From positions 1 to 8,173 of the forward strand of contig JAUPUH010000040.1 in NCBI GenBank assembly GCA_030917665.1: 8,173 bases of DNA, written 5' to 3'. Each line of letters begins with the position of its first letter. Positions within the stretch are counted from its first letter, which is position 1. Below, piece after piece: positions 5,829-8,173 of this stretch. The stretch is from Patescibacteria group bacterium. Its GTDB lineage: Bacteria; Patescibacteriota; Minisyncoccia; Phycocordibacterales; PALSA-1337. The notes beneath the pieces are model-generated. The model was not told the DNA's origin. It worked only from the letters and a program-made list of their open reading frames with translations, and did not search any database. The position numbers were made by a program, and so were the translations under genes.

Positions 5829-6518
5829 TTATTGATTTGCAGGCTTAATCGCTTTGAGATCTTTTTCGAAGATCTGACCCTTATAGATCCAAACCTTGAT
5901 TCCGATATCTCCGTATGTCATGTGAGCCTTCTCACGTGCGAAGTCGATATCAGCTCGAAGTGTCTGAAGAGGAATCTGTCCCTTCTTTAGATCTTCTCGG
6001 CGTGCCATTTCAGCACCTCCAAGTCGTCCTGAAAGCTTGATCTTCGCCCCCTTTACTTCCTTGCTTGCAAGAACCTTCTCAAGAGTCTGCTTAAGAACTC
6101 GTCGGAAAGGAAGTCGCTTCTCGAGACCTTCAGCAACCATCATAGCGACAATAGCTGCATTAGATTCAGGATTTCTGACCTCTTCGATATCAAGCTTAAG
6201 TTCCTGTCCAGCAAGGTCGATTCCCTTCTTCTTAAGAAGAGCAAGTATCTTGTCTCGAAGCTTTGTAACTCCATCTCCACTTCGACCAATGATCATACCA
6301 GGTCGTGAAGTTCTGATGATTACTCGAAGTGCCTTCTGATTTCGTTCGATCTGAACGTCTGCTAGATAAAAAGTTCGAAGTTCCTTTGTAAGGAAGGCTC
6401 GAATAAGTAGGTCAGCTTTGAGAGCTGTTCTGTAGCCTTTGTCACGAGCAATCCAGCGGCTCTTCCAGTCGCGTATGACTCCTAGTCTATGAGAAAATGG
6501 GTGTACTGAATGTGACAT
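5829..6518 (-). CDS. rpsC: 30S ribosomal protein S3 (uS3)
   Basis: S3 lines the mRNA entry tunnel in the 30S head, and with S4 and S5 it provides the ribosome's mRNA helicase activity. The 229 residues are full length. SVHPFSHRLGVIRDWKSRW (4-22) replaces the usual VNP-GFRLGI start. The KH domain has GMIIGRSGDGV (74-84) with its GxxG loop. FRRVLK (138-143) keeps Arg139, Arg140 and Lys143, matching E. coli R131, R132 and K135 of the helicase site. The C-terminal domain has SGRLGGAEMARRE (163-175) and LQTLRADIDFAREKAHMTYGDIGIKVWIYKG (184-214). It follows rplV after only 4 nt (TTAT), and CGA makes up 13 of its 22 arginine codons. Confidence 0.98.
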   Translation of the reverse strand: MSHSVHPFSHRLGVIRDWKSRWIARDKGYRTALKADLLIRAFLTKELRTFYLADVQIERNQKALRVIIRTSRPGMIIGRSGDGVTKLRDKILALLKKKGIDLAGQELKLDIEEVRNPESNAAIVAMMVAEGLEKRLPFRRVLKQTLEKVLASKEVKGAKIKLSGRLGGAEMARREDLKKGQIPLQTLRADIDFAREKAHMTYGDIGIKVWIYKGQIFEKDLKAIKPANQ

Positions 6519-6522
6519 ATAA

Positions 6523-6930
6523 TTATTTTTTGGCTTTTACTGTTTTAACCTTCTTTTCTACAAGCTTCTCTGGTGCCTTTTCTGCTTTTGCAGCCTTCTC
6601 AGCTCGTGGAGCAAGCACAATAAGTACATGGCTCATACGCTTGTTGATAGGATATGAATTTCCTCGTGCTCGAGGCATTCGTCGCTTAAGAACCTGTCCC
6701 GCATCAACTCGAAGCTCTTTTACGACAAGATTTTCTTTCTCAATTTTAAAATTGTTCTTTGCATTTGCGATTGCTGACATAAGTAAACCATGCAAAGGAT
6801 CTGCCGCCTTCTTGCTCAAGAAGTTCAGCGTATTGAGAGCATTCTCGACTGATTTACCGCGCACAAGATTTGCTACACTGCGGACCTTTCGTGGAGACTG
6901 TCGGTAATTTTTAAGTGATGCGGTAATCAT
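6523..6930 (-). CDS. rplV: 50S ribosomal protein L22 (uL22)
   Basis: L22 spans the 50S subunit; its long beta-hairpin lines the exit tunnel and is a known site of macrolide-resistance changes. The core matches the family: RQSPRKVRSVANLVRGKSVENAL (10-32), LMSAIANAKNN (50-60) and the hairpin GQVLKRRMPRARGN (78-91) followed by INKRMSHVLIVL (95-106). The hairpin tip shows no deletion. Total length is 135 against the usual ~110, because of a charged Lys/Ala/Glu tail from about 109 (AEKAAKAEKAPEK onward). The tail may be disordered or rRNA-binding; this is inferred from composition. It starts 11 nt after the rpsS stop, with linker TTTACATATTT. Confidence 0.97.
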   Translation of the reverse strand: MITASLKNYRQSPRKVRSVANLVRGKSVENALNTLNFLSKKAADPLHGLLMSAIANAKNNFKIEKENLVVKELRVDAGQVLKRRMPRARGNSYPINKRMSHVLIVLAPRAEKAAKAEKAPEKLVEKKVKTVKAKK

Positions 6931-6941
6931 AAATATGTAAA

Positions 6942-7289
6942 TTATTTCTTAGCTGGAGCTGCGACAGCTTCCTTAGCGGACTTTGCAGCTGCGACTTCAG
7001 CCTCCTTAGCCTTGATTTCAAGCTCCTTCTGCATCTTTCCTCCGTGTCGAATGAATTTTCGTGTAGGAGAAAATTCTCCAAGTCGGTGTCCAACCATTTC
7101 TTCTGTAACAAGGACTTCTACATGCTGTCGTCCGTTATACACACCAAAAATGAATCCGACCATTTCTGGAGAAATCTGGCTTCGTCGATACCACGTCTTA
7201 ATAACCCCAGTTTCAACTGGTTTCTTTCCGGCAATCTTTTTCAAAAGCCGCTCTTCGACGTATGGTCCTTTATAAAGTGATCGTGACAT
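6942..7289 (-). CDS. rpsS: 30S ribosomal protein S19 (uS19) with C-terminal extension
   Basis: S19 pairs with S13 in the 30S head, close to the A-site tRNA and the bridge to L5. Residues 1-85 are standard: MSRSLYKGPYVEERLLKKI, then IKTWYRRSQISPEMVG (30-45), YNGRQHVEVLVTEEMVGHRLGEFSPTRKF (51-79) and RHGGK. The family normally ends within a few residues of this, at about 92. Here an Ala/Lys/Glu-rich extension runs to residue 115 (EIKAKEAEVAAAKSAKEA around 91-108). The A-site end of S19 is functionally sensitive, so the tail may reach the decoding region; that is inference. The gene follows a 45-nt gap that holds a promoter-like element. Confidence 0.97.
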   Translation of the reverse strand: MSRSLYKGPYVEERLLKKIAGKKPVETGVIKTWYRRSQISPEMVGFIFGVYNGRQHVEVLVTEEMVGHRLGEFSPTRKFIRHGGKMQKELEIKAKEAEVAAAKSAKEAVAAPAKK

Positions 7290-7298
7290 TGGTTTTTT

Positions 7299-7327
7299 AT
7301 ACTAATCAATATGATGCATTAAGTCAA
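7299..7327 (-). promoter_or_regulatory. Candidate promoter between rplB and rpsS
   Basis: On the minus strand TTGACT (7327-7322, 5 of 6) precedes TAGTAT (7304-7299, 4 of 6 to TATAAT) by exactly 17 nt, all within the 45-nt gap. The -10 element ends 9 nt before the rpsS ATG, so a transcript would start within a few nt of the start codon and be leaderless or nearly so. It matches the element before rpsZ in spacing and in the TAG-AT form. Chance remains possible in AT-rich DNA. Confidence 0.4.
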
Positions 7328-7334
7328 GAAATTC

Positions 7335-8173
7335 CTAGCTATTTACCTCGACATTCTTGTTCTTACCCACTCGACGGCGTGAGACAACGAATACGTTTGA
7401 ATACTTCTTTGGAGTTCGTGTCTTCTGGCCCTTTCCAGCTGGCTTACCCCATCGAGTCTTGAGTCGTCGGAGACCTCGTCCTGTTCGCTGCTCTCCTCCT
7501 CCGTATGGATGATCCACTGGGTTTTGAGCAGAACCTCGAACTGTAGGTCGGATACCGAGCCATCGTGATCGTCCTGCCTTTCCGATATTAACAAGTCGGC
7601 TTTCATCGTTTGAAACAGTTCCAATAGTTGCCCATGCGTTGTCATGAACCTTTCGAACTTCTGTTGAAGGAAGCTTAAGGTGAGTATATCCAGCGTCGTT
7701 AGCAATAACCTGTGCAAATGATCCAGCTGATCGAACGAGCTTTGATCCACCCTGGGGCTTGATCTCAATATTGTAAACAAAGGTACCTACTGGAATCTTC
7801 TTCAAAGGAAGTCGGTTTCCTGTCTCAATAGAAGCTGTTTCAGAGACAATGAATTTATCACCGACCTTCATGCTCTTTGGTACAAGGATGTATCGCTTTT
7901 CTCCGTCAGCGTACTGAACAAGTGCGATGAAACCGGTTCGGAAAGGATCGTATTCGATGGTTGTGATCTTGGCAGGAACATTTTTCTTGTCATAAGCAAA
8001 ATCAACCATTCGGTAAAGTTTCTTGTGTCCTCCTCCCTTGTGACGAACCGTTATTCGTCCGAAGGCATTTCGTCCCATATCACGCTTCATTCCCTTTGTA
8101 AGGGCCTTGTGTGGCTCGGAGGCAGTAATATAGTCACGATATGGAATCGTGGTCATATGTCGGCGTGATGGTG
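7335..8173 (-). CDS. rplB: 50S ribosomal protein L2 (uL2), 5' end outside window
   Basis: L2 is one of the most conserved 50S proteins; it supports subunit joining and the peptidyl transferase centre. An ATG lies at 8156, but the open frame continues upstream to the edge as PSRRH-MTT, which aligns with the family's KPTSPGRR-MT. That ATG is therefore internal, and the true start lies past 8173. 278 complete codons are visible. Numbered from the internal Met: GRITVRHKGGGHKKLYRMVDF (33-53), ATIEYDP-like TTIEYDP (65-71), YADGEKRYILVPK (82-94), IGKAGRSRWLGIRPTVRGS (191-209) and DHPYGGGEQR (215-224). His216 matches E. coli His229, important for peptidyl transfer; the next His is Tyr218. It ends in TAG. 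Confidence 0.98.
   Translation of the reverse strand, partial: PSRRHMTTIPYRDYITASEPHKALTKGMKRDMGRNAFGRITVRHKGGGHKKLYRMVDFAYDKKNVPAKITTIEYDPFRTGFIALVQYADGEKRYILVPKSMKVGDKFIVSETASIETGNRLPLKKIPVGTFVYNIEIKPQGGSKLVRSAGSFAQVIANDAGYTHLKLPSTEVRKVHDNAWATIGTVSNDESRLVNIGKAGRSRWLGIRPTVRGSAQNPVDHPYGGGEQRTGRGLRRLKTRWGKPAGKGQKTRTPKKYSNVFVVSRRRVGKNKNVEVNS

Noticed and set aside
1..8173. UGA-glycine recoding (Gracilibacteria/Absconditabacteria)
   Set aside because: All genes read through with glycine encoded by GGN, no in-frame TGA is met, and CGA, rare or absent in those lineages, is abundant.
1..8173. A hidden accessory or defence system, insertion or cargo gene within the operon
   Set aside because: Every stretch above 45 nt is a recognised ribosomal protein gene or secY, except the 140-nt rpsZ leader, which has no coding content. 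There are no foreign genes, repeats of insertion sequences or tRNA fragments.

Overview
The window is one uninterrupted minus-strand block of ribosomal protein genes running into secY: the distal half of the S10 cluster followed by the spc cluster. In transcription order (high to low coordinate) it holds rplB (5' end cut off), rpsS, rplV, rpsC, rplP, rpmC, rpsQ, rplN, rplX, rplE, rpsZ, rpsH, rplF, rplR, rpsE, rplO and secY (3' end cut off). No real gene is seen on the plus strand, and there is no rRNA, tRNA, mobile element, CRISPR array or clear intrinsic terminator.

The organism is probably a member of the Candidate Phyla Radiation (Patescibacteria, Parcubacteria-like). The evidence is: rpmD (L30) is absent between rpsE and rplO, a trait reported as general for CPR; L2 carries DHPYGGGEQR in place of the usual DHPHGGGEGR; S5, S19, L22 and L24 have divergent Ala/Lys/Pro-rich tails. 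No TGA interrupts any gene and CGA is the main arginine codon, which argues against the Gracilibacteria/Absconditabacteria that read UGA as glycine and avoid CGA. The phylum call rests on reading, not on a tree.

Layout: 1-947 is secY; 954-3345 holds the late spc genes; 3525-3664 is a 140-nt leader before rpsZ, by far the largest gap; 3665-4892 holds rplE, rplX and rplN; 4908-7289 holds rpsQ through rpsS; 7290-7334 is a 45-nt gap; 7335 to the right edge is rplB. Apart from those two gaps, neighbouring genes are 4 to 19 nt apart, or overlap by 7 nt at rpsZ/rpsH. The products are 16 ribosome components plus the SecYEG channel subunit, so one transcript would supply large-subunit, small-subunit and membrane-export machinery together.

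No new biochemical system is visible. The notable signal is in the non-coding DNA. None of the 16 visible start codons has a convincing Shine-Dalgarno sequence. The 13 short gaps, 149 nt in total, contain 2 G against 29 C on the coding strand. The base before ATG is a pyrimidine in 15 of 16 cases. The two larger gaps each carry a TTGAC[G/T]-17 nt-TAG[G/T]AT promoter-like pair, and the larger also carries a nested hairpin.
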